A stretch of 12,590 bases of DNA from Solirubrobacterales bacterium (GTDB lineage: Bacteria; Actinomycetota; Thermoleophilia; Solirubrobacterales; Solirubrobacteraceae), in contig JAOPZO010000251.1 in assembly GCA_025964065.1 (NCBI GenBank), positions 1 to 12,590 on the forward strand, given 5' to 3'. Both the position numbers and the translations under genes were made by a program. The notes below the pieces were generated by a model. The model had not been told where the DNA came from and searched no databases. It saw only the letters and a list, made by a program, of their open reading frames with translations. Of this stretch, positions 12,266 through 12,590 are shown in pieces (position 1 is the stretch's first letter; every line of letters begins with the position of its first letter).

Positions 12266-12590
<325 letters not shown>

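Overview
The window is GC-rich bacterial chromosomal DNA. Its genes have G or C at almost every third codon position, it carries the 3' end of an rRNA operon, and it uses short-form HisG with HisZ. Several genes have a TANNNT -10 element 7-9 nt before the start codon and no Shine-Dalgarno, a habit of leaderless transcription common in Actinobacteria. A deep-branching actinobacterium of the Thermoleophilia type is my best guess. This rests on overall character and the 5S sequence, not on any search. HisA here is the ordinary HisA type, not the bifunctional PriA of Streptomyces and Mycobacterium.

Layout. Bases 1-159 hold the 3' end of a plus-strand gene for an Arg/Cys-rich tail, which meets hisF stop to stop. 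On the minus strand, transcribed right to left, lies murA (7005-5710) and then a compact histidine cluster hisZ-hisG-hisD-hisB-hisH-hisA-hisF (about 5656 to 160). Most of its junctions are 4-nt stop/start overlaps. hisC, hisI and hisE are not in the cluster. Divergent from murA runs a plus-strand pair: an HD-domain hydrolase (7076-7663) and an MFS transporter (7660-8877), joined by a TTGA overlap. A small minus-strand protein (9218-8874) with two tandem C-x2-C...C-x3-H units converges on the transporter and is divergent from a plus-strand dehydrogenase (9271-10374). That enzyme carries the active-site pattern of type II NADP-isocitrate dehydrogenase but is only 367 aa long. A hypothetical protein of 164 aa follows (10532-11026), with a convincing terminator behind it.

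From about 11108 to 12032 I see no credible gene, only a hairpin and short tandem repeats. From the right edge a minus-strand rRNA operon enters: 23S rRNA 3' end (12590 to about 12266), 5S rRNA (about 12189-12072) and its terminator (12062-12033).

How it works together. Seven cluster genes give ATP-PRPP transferase (HisG with HisZ), HisA, the HisF/HisH synthase, HisB dehydratase and the final HisD oxidation. MurA starts peptidoglycan synthesis and has Asp in place of the catalytic-loop Cys. The other genes look like housekeeping or unassigned functions. I found no defence system, mobile element or CRISPR array. The points most worth following are the leaderless promoter pattern, the duplicated zinc-site protein, the compact ICDH-like enzyme and the shared terminator tail.
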